DNA of 64,000 nucleotides from Streptomyces violaceusniger Tu 4113 (GTDB taxonomy: Bacteria; Actinomycetota; Actinomycetes; Streptomycetales; Streptomycetaceae), in NCBI RefSeq assembly GCF_000147815.2, contig NC_015957.1:7936001-8000000 (forward strand), written 5' to 3'. Positions 57,481 through 64,000 of this stretch are shown one piece after another; positions within the stretch are counted from its first letter, which is position 1, and each line of letters starts with the position of its first letter. A program made the position numbers and the translations under genes. The notes under the pieces are model-generated. The model ran no database searches. It had not been told where the DNA came from and worked only from the letters and a program-made list of their open reading frames with translations.

Positions 57481-58672
57481 GCTCGGCGAGGGCCCTGCGA
57501 ACAGCCGCGAGGTCCTGGTCCGAGGCCAGACCGGCGTGGTACAGGCGGAGTTCGTCGGCGCCCAGCTCCACCGCGTGGGCCGCGTCCTGCGCCAGCGTCG
57601 CCGGGCTGCCGCCCATTCCCGCCACCACCGTGAAGTTGGCGGCGAGCACGGTGCTCTCGGTCTGGTGCGGGACGAAGGGAGACAGGACCGCGGAGCGCGC
57701 TGCCTCGCCCCCTGTGCAGGGCAGCACCACCCCGTCGGCCTGTGCCAGCACATCGGCCGGGTGCACGCCGACGTTGGCGCCGAGCCGGTGCGGGGCCGGG
57801 TCGGCGTGCAGCAGAACCCGGAAGTCCGCTTCCGCCGCGCTCCTTACGGCGGCCACGGCCTCGCCCCGCAGACTGCTGGCGACCCGGTTGCGCCAGGCCG
57901 CGAAGAGGGCGGCGTGGTCAGCGCCGAGCAGCTTCTCGACCTCGGCCCACTCCCCCGCGCGGTCACCGCCGTCCGCGGTCGTCTCACCCGTCCACACCGG
58001 CCGCAGGGCGCGCACGACCGCCTGGCGCAGCTCCTCGGCGTCGGCCCCGAGTTCCGCATAGCCCGCGCGGCAGCTCTCGCAGAAACACAGCGACATCAGA
58101 TACTGGCCGGCGCCGCCCAGCGGCACCCCGCCGATCTTGTCGTGGGCGTGCAGATGGGCCAGCCCGTACCAGCCGCAGGACTCCAGCTCGGTGCCGCGGG
58201 TGCCGGGCCGTACGGCCGCCTCGGCGGCCAGGTCCACCAGATAGGCACGCACCTCGGGGCGGGCGATGCACGGCGCCCACGGGTAGCGGTCGCCATAGGC
58301 GTTGCGCACGGCGATCCGCGGATGCTCCTCGCCCAGCCGGGTGTTGTGCGCGAGCACCACCCAGGCGTGGACGTCGAGCCCCGCGTCGGCCAGGGCGGCT
58401 GCCGCCTCACCGTACGGGTCGTCGCCCGCCACCCACGACTGCTCGTAGGGGCGCAGCTCGCGCCCCTGCCAGCGCTCGGCGTCCGGCGGATAGAGCACGG
58501 CCGCGTGGCGGGCGGTGACGATGCGGTGGTCGGGGTGACGCGGGGTCAGGGCCCGGGTGGAGTGGTAGGCGGAGGCCAGCGTCACCTGCTGGACGCCGAG
58601 ATCGGCGATGCGGCGCGCGGCGTCCGGGTCTCCGACGACGTCCCAGGGGTAGACGAAGGCGGAGGCTCTCAC
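57473..58672 (-). CDS. TIM-barrel-like protein with CxCxxC motif, unknown function
   Basis: 399 aa, no signal peptide. The opening MRASAFVYPWDVVGDPDAA and the C-terminal HAVELGADELRLYHAGLAS have the look of a (beta/alpha)8 glycoside-hydrolase-like fold; ELESCGWYGLAHLHAHDKIG and LMSLCFCESCRAGY contain His/Cys clusters that may bind metal. I do not recognise a named family. It overlaps kdgD by four bases, so a role in uronate or oligo-uronide metabolism is likely. GTG at 58672 gives the ATGA-type overlap. Confidence 0.75.
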   Translation of the reverse strand: MRASAFVYPWDVVGDPDAARRIADLGVQQVTLASAYHSTRALTPRHPDHRIVTARHAAVLYPPDAERWQGRELRPYEQSWVAGDDPYGEAAAALADAGLDVHAWVVLAHNTRLGEEHPRIAVRNAYGDRYPWAPCIARPEVRAYLVDLAAEAAVRPGTRGTELESCGWYGLAHLHAHDKIGGVPLGGAGQYLMSLCFCESCRAGYAELGADAEELRQAVVRALRPVWTGETTADGGDRAGEWAEVEKLLGADHAALFAAWRNRVASSLRGEAVAAVRSAAEADFRVLLHADPAPHRLGANVGVHPADVLAQADGVVLPCTGGEAARSAVLSPFVPHQTESTVLAANFTVVAGMGGSPATLAQDAAHAVELGADELRLYHAGLASDQDLAAVRRALAELG

Positions 58673-59622
58673 CGCGCCTCCCCGTCCCCGTCCACATCCC
58701 CGACCAGCGCCATACCGCGCTCGATCAGCTCGGCCAGCTCCTTGACGTGGGCGGGGCTGGGCTCGCTCAGCGGCGGCCGCACCTCGCCCACGTCCAGCCC
58801 GCGCAGCCGGACGCCCGCCTTGACCAGCGACACCGCATAGCCGCGGCCCTGGTTGCGGAGCTCGACCAGCGGCCGGTAGAAGCCGTCGAGCAGCTTGTTG
58901 ACGGTCTCGTCGTCGCCCGTCATGAGCGCCTTGTGGAAGGCGAGGGCGAGCTCGGGAACGAAGCAGAAGACGGCGGAGGAGTAGAGCGTCACGCCGATGC
59001 CGCGGTAGGCGAGGCCGGTGAGCTCGGCGGTCGGCAGCCCGTTGAAGTAGCGGAAGCCCTCGTTTCCGCCCTCCGCCCGCACCGCGCTGACGATGCGCTG
59101 CATCAGGTCGAGGTCGCCGAGGCCGTCCTTGAGGCCGATGATGCCGGGCACCTTGGCGAGCCGGGCCACGGACTCCGGGGCCAGGACGGCGTTGTCCCGC
59201 TGATAGACGATGATGTCGAGGTCGGTCGCGCCCGCGAGGGCGCTGTAGTGGCGGATCAGCCCCTCCTGATCGGCCACGACCAGATACGGCGGCATGGCGA
59301 GCAGCCCGTCCGCACCGGCCCGCTCGGCCAGCTTGGCGTACTGGATCGCCAGCGCGGTCCCGTACCCGGCGCCCGCGACCACCGGGACCCGCCCGGCGGA
59401 CTCCTCCACGGCGGCCACGACGCAGTCGTGGAACTCCTCCGGCGTCAGGGCGTGGAACTCGCCCGTGCCGCAGCACGCGAAGACGGCGCCCGCCCCCGCT
59501 TCGATCCCGGCGCGGACATGCGCGCGGTAGATCTCCAGGTCCAGGGCGCCATCGGGACCGTAGGCGGTCACGGGGAAGAACAGCAGTCCGTCAAGGCGCT
59601 CGGCGAGTGAGGCTGAGGTCAC
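58669..59622 (-). CDS. kdgD: 5-dehydro-4-deoxyglucarate dehydratase (KdgD)
   Basis: 317 aa DHDPS-superfamily enzyme. LLFFPVTAYGPDGALDLEIY and ACCGTGEFHALTPEEF at the N-terminus, Tyr in DIIVYQRDNA and Schiff-base Lys in IIGLKDGLGDLDLMQ (about residue 174) are the KdgD pattern. It converts 5-dehydro-4-deoxyglucarate to 2-oxoglutarate semialdehyde with loss of water and CO2. Divergent from uronate dehydrogenase; the semialdehyde dehydrogenase candidate is at 38-39.6 kb. Confidence 0.93.
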   Translation of the reverse strand: MTSASLAERLDGLLFFPVTAYGPDGALDLEIYRAHVRAGIEAGAGAVFACCGTGEFHALTPEEFHDCVVAAVEESAGRVPVVAGAGYGTALAIQYAKLAERAGADGLLAMPPYLVVADQEGLIRHYSALAGATDLDIIVYQRDNAVLAPESVARLAKVPGIIGLKDGLGDLDLMQRIVSAVRAEGGNEGFRYFNGLPTAELTGLAYRGIGVTLYSSAVFCFVPELALAFHKALMTGDDETVNKLLDGFYRPLVELRNQGRGYAVSLVKAGVRLRGLDVGEVRPPLSEPSPAHVKELAELIERGMALVGDVDGDGEAR

Positions 59623-59802
59623 GGGCTTCTCCCTGTCGTGTACACCGACCCGCCGTCACCCACCGACGCAGTGTGCACGTTTCTGATCGTCATCTACATT
59701 CGTGAACACGCTCACCGTAAGGCAGCCATCGGTCACCGGTCAAGGGTGCCAACGGGGTGACACCCCTCACCCGGCGGTGAATTCCGCGGCATCGCGCCAC
59801 CC

Positions 59803-59831
59803 TTGACGACTCCTGCGCCGATCCTTACGGT
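59803..59831 (+). promoter_or_regulatory. Promoter of uronate dehydrogenase gene
   Basis: TTGACG (59803-59808), 17 bp, TACGGT (59826-59831): close to the HrdB-type consensus. It lies about 84 bp before the ATG. Confidence 0.6.
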
Positions 59832-59849
59832 GGCCATGAATCTGAATCG

Positions 59850-59890
59850 CATACATGAATAAAAACCACATATAAAAACCCCATACGTGA
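59850..59890 (+). promoter_or_regulatory. CATAYRTGA repeats upstream of uronate dehydrogenase
   Basis: CATACATGA (59850), CATATAAAA (59869) and CATACGTGA (59882) in an AT-rich patch just after the promoter. They resemble the palindrome before the gntR gene (55361). Roadblock-type repressor sites are plausible. Confidence 0.5.
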
Positions 59891-59914
59891 TTCCCCCACG
59901 GAGGAGATCCGCCC

Positions 59915-60724
59915 ATGCCCGCTCCCCGCACCGTCCTCCTCACCGGCGCCGCAGGCGGCATGGGCACGTTGATGCGCGAGCTGCTGCCGTCGTACGGATA
60001 CCAGCTCCGGCTGCTCGACCAGCTCCCCATCGAGGGCGAGCCGGACGCGATCACCGCGGATCTGTCCGACCGGGACGCCCTGCGCGAGGCCGCGCGGGGC
60101 GTCGACGCGATCATCCATCTCGCGGGCATCTCCCTGGAAGCCCCATTCGAGAAGATCCTGCGGGCCAATATCGAGGGCACGTACAACATGTACGAGGCGG
60201 CCCGCGAGGCGGGAGTCCGCCGCGTCGTCTTCGCCTCCAGCAACCACTCCGTGGGCTTCACCCCGCGTCCGGTCGGGGACGATCCGCTCATCCCGCTCGA
60301 CACCCCGCGCCGCCCCGACACCTTCTACGGGCTGTCGAAGTCGTTCGGCGAGGACCTGGCCTCGTTCTACTGGGACAAGTACGGCATCGAGACGGTCGCC
60401 ATCCGCATCGGCTCCTGCTTCCCCGAGCCGACGACGGTCCGCATGCTGTCGATCTGGATGAGCCCGGCGGACGGCGCCCGACTGCTCCACGCCGCCCTTA
60501 CGGCGGAGAACGTGGGCTACACCGCGGTCTACGGCAGCTCGGCCAACACCCGCCTGTGGTGGGACCTCTCCTCGGCCCGCGCCCTGGGCTACGAGCCCCA
60601 GGACGACTCCGAGCCGTACGCCGCGAAGCTGATCGCCGAACAGGGCGAGCTGGAGCCGGGCAACCCCGACCACGAGAACCTCGGCGGCGCGTTCTGCACC
60701 AACCCGCCCATCTGGCCCCGCTGA
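59915..60724 (+). CDS. udh: Uronate dehydrogenase (NAD-dependent)
   Basis: 269 aa extended SDR. NAD motif LLTGAAGGMGTLMRE (about residues 8-22), HLAGISLEAPFEKI, VFASSNHSVGF (Ser), and YGLSKSFGEDLASFYWDKYG with the catalytic YxxxK (about 137-141); RIGSCFPEPTTVRMLSIWMS is characteristic of Udh. It oxidises galacturonate or glucuronate to the aldarolactone. AGGAG site upstream. Works with KdgD, encoded divergently. Confidence 0.92.
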   Translation: MPAPRTVLLTGAAGGMGTLMRELLPSYGYQLRLLDQLPIEGEPDAITADLSDRDALREAARGVDAIIHLAGISLEAPFEKILRANIEGTYNMYEAAREAGVRRVVFASSNHSVGFTPRPVGDDPLIPLDTPRRPDTFYGLSKSFGEDLASFYWDKYGIETVAIRIGSCFPEPTTVRMLSIWMSPADGARLLHAALTAENVGYTAVYGSSANTRLWWDLSSARALGYEPQDDSEPYAAKLIAEQGELEPGNPDHENLGGAFCTNPPIWPR

Positions 60725-60831
60725 CCTGCTCGCCATGCTGGCCGAAGACGAACCGACCTCATCAGCCACTGGCGCGAGACGGCGCCGCACCCGACCGAGC
60801 CGCTGGGCCCCCGCCGCTCGGCGCCCGCCGC

Positions 60832-61392
60832 TCAGCCCGTGGTCTCCGCCCACTCCCCCACCGTCGTGACCTCGGCCTGCGACGGGAACACCTTCTCGAT
60901 GAGCAGCCGGTGGATCTCCGGGTCCGGGTCGTAGCAGGCGTCGGACAGCACCGTGAGCCGGAAGTCGAGGTCGGCGGCCTGCCGCAGCGTGGACAGGACG
61001 ACGCCGCTGGTCGCGACGCCGGTCAGGACGAGGTGGCCGATGTCCCCGGCCCGCAGCACCACATCCAGGTCGCTGCCGGTGAACGCGCTGGCCCGCCGCT
61101 TGGTGACCACGACCTCGCCCGGCCGGGGCGTGACACCGTCGTGGATGGCGATCTTGGGGTCGTCCTCGGTGTAGAGACCCGGCGGCAGGGTGGTGAACAC
61201 CTTGTTGCGGGGCGACGCCTCGGGACGGCCGGACCGGAAGCCGATGACGACGTACACGACGGGGATCCCGGCACTGCGGGCGGCGTCGATCGCCCGGCTC
61301 ACGCGCGGCACGTAGTCGGGGTCCTGGACCCGGGCCACGATGCCCTCTTGGACGTCCATCACGAGCAGAGCCGTGTTGTTCATCACGTTCAT
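60832..61392 (-). CDS. Isochorismatase-fold protein lacking the usual Cys
   Basis: 186 aa. Catalytic-region residues: Asp in ALLVMDVQEGI (about residue 12), Lys in VVVTKRRASAFTGSDLD (about 95), but the nucleophile loop reads LTGVATSGVVLSTLRQAAD (about 118-135), with no Cys where cysteine hydrolases have TxxCV. A known subgroup has this form. Activity is therefore uncertain; it may use another residue. Shares one base (TGATG) with the MFS gene upstream, so it is co-expressed with it. Confidence 0.88.
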   Translation of the reverse strand: MNVMNNTALLVMDVQEGIVARVQDPDYVPRVSRAIDAARSAGIPVVYVVIGFRSGRPEASPRNKVFTTLPPGLYTEDDPKIAIHDGVTPRPGEVVVTKRRASAFTGSDLDVVLRAGDIGHLVLTGVATSGVVLSTLRQAADLDFRLTVLSDACYDPDPEIHRLLIEKVFPSQAEVTTVGEWAETTG

Positions 61393-62852
61393 CAAGCCTT
61401 TCGCTGCTGCGGTTGTCGAGCGGAGGAGGAAGCGCCGGAGGAGGAAGCGCCGGAGGAGGAAGCGCCGGATCCGATACGGCCCAGCGAGCGGTCCACGACC
61501 GTCAGCGCCGCAAACAGGCCGGTGACGGCGAGCATGAACCAGGCCAGGCCGTGCAGCCCGCCGGTGTCGGCGCGGGCGCCGAAGAAGGCGCCGTTGGCAC
61601 TGGAGGCGACCATCGCGCCGAGGTAGAGGAAGGTACGGAGCAGCCCCGCCGAGGAGCCCATCCGTTCCGGATCGGCCTGGTGGTACACCGCGTTCTGCAG
61701 GGCGAGGCTGATCAGCCCCTGCGGTATGCCGAAGACGAGCGCCACGGTGAGCAGCAGCCCTATCGCGCTGTGCGGCTGGAGCAGAAGCAGCAGGGAGCAG
61801 CCGGCGATCTGCCCCACGGCGCCTACGAGCAGCTTGCCGCGCACGGCGGTGCGGCGGCCGGTGAGGGTGGACACCGCGATCCCGGTGAGGAACATCGGCA
61901 GTTGAGCGAGGCCCGCCTGCGAGGCCGTCAGCCCCCGCCCGTCCTGGAGCCACTGGGTGTAGCCGTACAGGAAGACGTACGAGACGACGGAGACGAGGAG
62001 GGCGCGGGCGTAGGTGAGCAGCAGGGGTGCGTTGCCGCCGAACACCCGCAGATCGATGAACGGCTCCGCCACCCGCAGTTCCCGCACCGCGAACCCGGCC
62101 GCCGCCACCGCCATCAGCACGGGCAGATACCAGCGGTCGGCCCGGGGCTCCATCAGGAAGAGCAGCAGCGAGACGAGCATCGCGGCGAACAGCGCCATGC
62201 CCGGCAGGTCCAGCCGGATCTCCTTCGCCGCGCGCGCCTCCCGGGGCGTCTTGGGCAGCCGCCGGGCGCCGAGGAGCAGACCGGCCACCGCGAGGGGGAT
62301 GTTGACGGCGAACGTGGTGCGCCAGCCGCCCAGCCCGATGAGCAGTCCGCCCAGGGGTGGTCCGATGACCGCTACGGTCTGGCCGGTGACCGCGAGCGTG
62401 GCGAGGATCCCGGCGGGGCTGTCCTGGCCGGTCCGCCGGGCCTCGCTGCGGATGAGGGACATCGCCGCCGGATAGCCCGCGCAGGTGCCGAACCCGAGCA
62501 CCACCCGCGAGACGATCAGCGCCCCCAGGTTCGGGGCCAGCAGACCGATCAGCCCCGCGATCCCGGTCAGCGTCGCCCCGGCGAGGAAGAGGTGGCGCGG
62601 CCCGTAGAGATCGATCAGCCGGCCCACGACCGGCTGGCCTATCGCGGTGGCCACATAGAGCGCGGAGACCAGCCAGGCCGTCTGTGACGGCGGCGCCCCG
62701 AACGCGGCGCCGATCGGCACCAACGACACGGAGATGATGGAGGAGTTGACCGGGTTCAGGATCGAACCCAGCATCATCGGCGCGAGGAGCTTACGGTCGA
62801 AGGATCCCCGCGCGGCGGTTTTGGTCTTGCGTCGGGTGAGCCGCTCGATCAT
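61392..62852 (-). CDS. MFS transporter (DHA2-like)
   Basis: 486 aa with about 12-14 helices. LLAPMMLGSILNPVNSSIIS, the motif-A region GRLIDLYGPRHLFLAGA, and AVIGPPLGGLLIGLGGWRTT (motif C) fit drug/H+ antiporters. The C-terminus is a short (SGASS)3 tail from a 15-bp tandem repeat. ATGA overlap with the MarR gene; probably a MarR-controlled exporter. Confidence 0.92.
   Translation of the reverse strand: MIERLTRRKTKTAARGSFDRKLLAPMMLGSILNPVNSSIISVSLVPIGAAFGAPPSQTAWLVSALYVATAIGQPVVGRLIDLYGPRHLFLAGATLTGIAGLIGLLAPNLGALIVSRVVLGFGTCAGYPAAMSLIRSEARRTGQDSPAGILATLAVTGQTVAVIGPPLGGLLIGLGGWRTTFAVNIPLAVAGLLLGARRLPKTPREARAAKEIRLDLPGMALFAAMLVSLLLFLMEPRADRWYLPVLMAVAAAGFAVRELRVAEPFIDLRVFGGNAPLLLTYARALLVSVVSYVFLYGYTQWLQDGRGLTASQAGLAQLPMFLTGIAVSTLTGRRTAVRGKLLVGAVGQIAGCSLLLLLQPHSAIGLLLTVALVFGIPQGLISLALQNAVYHQADPERMGSSAGLLRTFLYLGAMVASSANGAFFGARADTGGLHGLAWFMLAVTGLFAALTVVDRSLGRIGSGASSSGASSSGASSSARQPQQRKA
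61421..61465 (-). repeat. 15-bp tandem repeat in MFS C-terminus
   Basis: Three perfect copies of CGGAGGAGGAAGCGC (61421, 61436, 61451). Confidence 0.95.
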
Positions 62853-63298
62853 GCGCGGCTGAGCCGGTCCAGCAGGGCCAGCGCCTCGAGGATGGTCTCC
62901 CGTTCCGCTTCCGTATAGCCGGTCTCCAGGGCTTGGGCGAGCCATTCCTCGCCCGCCCGCCGCTTGTCGTCCAGGTACGCGCTGCCGGTGTCGCTCGTCG
63001 AGACCAACTGCCGCCGCCCGTCATGGGGATCGGGGCGCCGCTGGATCAGCCCGTGCTCCTCCAGCACGGCGAGCGTGGCCGCCATCGACTGCGGCCGTAC
63101 GCGCTCGGCCGCCGCCAGGGCGCTGGCCGAGGCGGGGCCCTCCTTGCTGAGCCTGCTGAGCACGGACGTCTGCGAGGGGGTGAGTTCCTCGTTGTCGTAC
63201 GTCTCCTTGATCCGCCGCCGCAGCCGGCCGATCACCACACGGATCTCATGCGCGGCGCGCACGGCGGACGCGGACATGCCGCCAGGGGTCTCTGCCAT
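62849..63298 (-). CDS. MarR-family regulator
   Basis: 149 aa. Winged HTH: LTPSQTSVLSRLSKEGPASA, AAERVRPQSMAATLAVLEEH and the wing RRPDPHDGRRQLVS. Overlaps the MFS gene by four bases, so it represses its own exporter operon in the usual MarR manner, probably through the palindrome at 63323. ATG at 63298 rather than an ATG 14 codons upstream: a GAGGGG lies before it, and the upstream ATG would lie just inside the operator. Confidence 0.92.
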   Translation of the reverse strand: MAETPGGMSASAVRAAHEIRVVIGRLRRRIKETYDNEELTPSQTSVLSRLSKEGPASASALAAAERVRPQSMAATLAVLEEHGLIQRRPDPHDGRRQLVSTSDTGSAYLDDKRRAGEEWLAQALETGYTEAERETILEALALLDRLSRA

Positions 63299-63322
63299 GC
63301 CCCTCACGGTAATTTCTTCAGT

Positions 63323-63354
63323 CCAGCCTGTCCAGTTCAAACTGAACAGGCTGG
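63323..63354. promoter_or_regulatory. 32-bp near-perfect palindrome (MarR operator)
   Basis: Arms CCAGCCTGT (63323-63331) and ACAGGCTGG (63346-63354) match perfectly; 28 of 32 positions are symmetric. It starts 25 bp before the MarR ATG. Confidence 0.75.
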
Positions 63355-63643
63355 GCTGTTTAGCTAGGCGCTTGCGGGTGCGCGTGCGGTGAACCGTACG
63401 AACTCGGGCCTGTGTGAGCCCGGCACGCTCCCGTCATAACGCGTTATTTAATAGTCAACTAAACAACTAGTTTCAGAACGCTTGGCGCCAGCACATTCCT
63501 GGCGTGCCCGGAAGCGGCCGCAGCCGCAAATGCCGGGCAGGGCGCGTCCCCGCAAACGGCTGAGAGAGCAGACCGGCCAGCGCCGGGGCGTCAAGTCCGG
63601 CCGCGAGTGCCTCAGTAGCGATCAAAGGCGGAACTCACGGAGG
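63355..63643. other. AT-richer junction at right edge
   Basis: 63430-63480 drops sharply in GC content and contains the perfect palindrome ATAACGCGTTAT (63436-63447) and repeated CAACTA words. 63480-63643 has no convincing gene. Confidence 0.5.
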
Positions 63644-63835
63644 TCAGTTTCCGGCGCCGAGATTGCGGGACGCGATCAGCTGGTTGGTCAGCTCAACCGT
63701 GGCCAGATACCAGCAGAAGATCCAGTCGAGGAACGCCTCGTCGTACTCGCTGCGCTGGTCGGCCTGCCGGGGGCGCAGATCGAAGCCGTTGCTGGTCGGG
63801 CGGCCTCGTCCACGACAGGATGCCGCTATGCGTCA
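63644..63835 (-). pseudogene. Unrecognised gene remnant
   Basis: A 64-codon open stretch in clean Streptomyces codon usage, without a start codon: NGFDLRPRQADQRSEYDEAF, then LDWIFCWYLATVELTNQLIA, ending RNLGAGN. It is preceded by an in-frame TGA. Probably the 3' end of a broken gene; family not recognised. Confidence 0.5.
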
Positions 63836-64000
63836 CGCTGACGAAGAGTCCGAGCTGCCCAAGTTGATCCGCCGCTACGTCACGCCCGATCGGCGGTACC
63901 TCAAGCTCGGTGGCAGCCTTCTCGGCATGCGTGGGCGCGAACGCGGCAAGTTCACGCGAAAGCTGGGCGAGGCCGCCAGCCAGATCGGCCCCCGTGAACT
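63828..64000 (+). CDS. DUF6000-like protein (5' end only)
   Basis: 57 codons from ATG at 63828 to the window end (begins MRHADEESELPKLIRRYVTP, then RRYLKLGGSLLGMRG). The RRYVTPDRRYLKLGG segment resembles DUF6000-family proteins, of unknown function. It overlaps the minus-strand remnant by a few bases. Truncated by the window, so the rest is unseen. Confidence 0.55.
   Translation, partial: MRHADEESELPKLIRRYVTPDRRYLKLGGSLLGMRGRERGKFTRKLGEAASQIGPRE

Noticed and set aside
63482..63841. 119-codon plus-strand frame near right edge
   Set aside because: Basic Arg/Gln-rich product without motifs; antisense to a minus-strand fragment with better codon usage.

Overview
The window is chromosomal DNA of a Streptomyces-type actinomycete. 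It is very GC-rich with strongly G/C-biased third codon positions. Starts are often GTG, operons use ATGA/TGATG stop-start overlaps, TTA codons are very rare, and many genes have Streptomyces-typical families (SCO1860-type LAETG protein, SigE-type ECF sigma factor, ectABCD, SpoIIE-type PP2C phosphatase, PitH). No rRNA, tRNA, CRISPR array, prophage or intact insertion sequence was recognised.

Layout. 1-6.5 kb: signalling block with the start of a response regulator, a giant soluble hybrid histidine kinase carrying eight HAMP units, and a divergent SpoIIE-type phosphatase. 6.6-13.6 kb: mostly minus-strand housekeeping or unknown genes (enoyl-CoA hydratase family, small HTH protein, ABC-F ATPase, unknown 510-aa protein, alpha/beta hydrolase, class II aldolase). 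13.9-15.5 kb: phosphate transporter and partner behind a candidate PHO box. 15.7-25.4 kb: cobalamin cluster led by a B12 riboswitch and a 38-codon leader ORF, then cobD, cobQ, chelatase, cobO, cobB, cobE-like, cbiX and cobC, mostly translationally coupled. 25.4-29 kb: a scrap yard holding two 192-bp direct repeats, IS5-like, GNAT and Tn3-family remnants, and an intact MmyB-type regulator/SDR pair between the repeats. 29-33 kb: LAETG surface protein, amidohydrolase, TTA-containing ECF sigma factor and coupled membrane partner. 33.4-36.7 kb: ectoine/hydroxyectoine operon with a GlnR-like site upstream and a perfect terminator downstream.

36.7-46.1 kb: class V aminotransferase, an alpha-ketoglutaric-semialdehyde-type dehydrogenase divergent from an IclR regulator, a NarL-type two-component pair, aldo/keto reductase, a secreted beta-helix protein and a lipoprotein polysaccharide deacetylase. 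46.3-51.8 kb: carbohydrate ABC uptake operon (two permeases, Gfo/Idh/MocA oxidoreductase, PmoA-like protein, binding protein). 51.9-55.3 kb: sugar-acid operon (GntR, DHDPS-family enzyme, dihydroxyacid dehydratase). 55.5-57.3 kb: small P-loop kinase convergent with an MFS gene. 57.5-60.7 kb: uronate catabolism (TIM-barrel-like unknown and kdgD, divergent uronate dehydrogenase). 60.8-63.3 kb: MarR/MFS/isochorismatase-fold operon. 63.4-64 kb: AT-richer junction, a broken gene and the start of a DUF6000-like gene.

How it fits together. Uronate dehydrogenase, KdgD and the semialdehyde dehydrogenase can make up most of an oxidative uronate route to 2-oxoglutarate. The beta-helix (pectate-lyase-like) protein, ABC importer and sugar-acid operon suggest use of plant or microbial polysaccharides. 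Regulatory sites were read by eye for PhoP, GlnR, B12, IclR, LacI-type, GntR and MarR regulators. Three genes carry in-frame TTA codons (sigma factor, NarL-type kinase, dihydroxyacid dehydratase), so they are candidates for bldA control.
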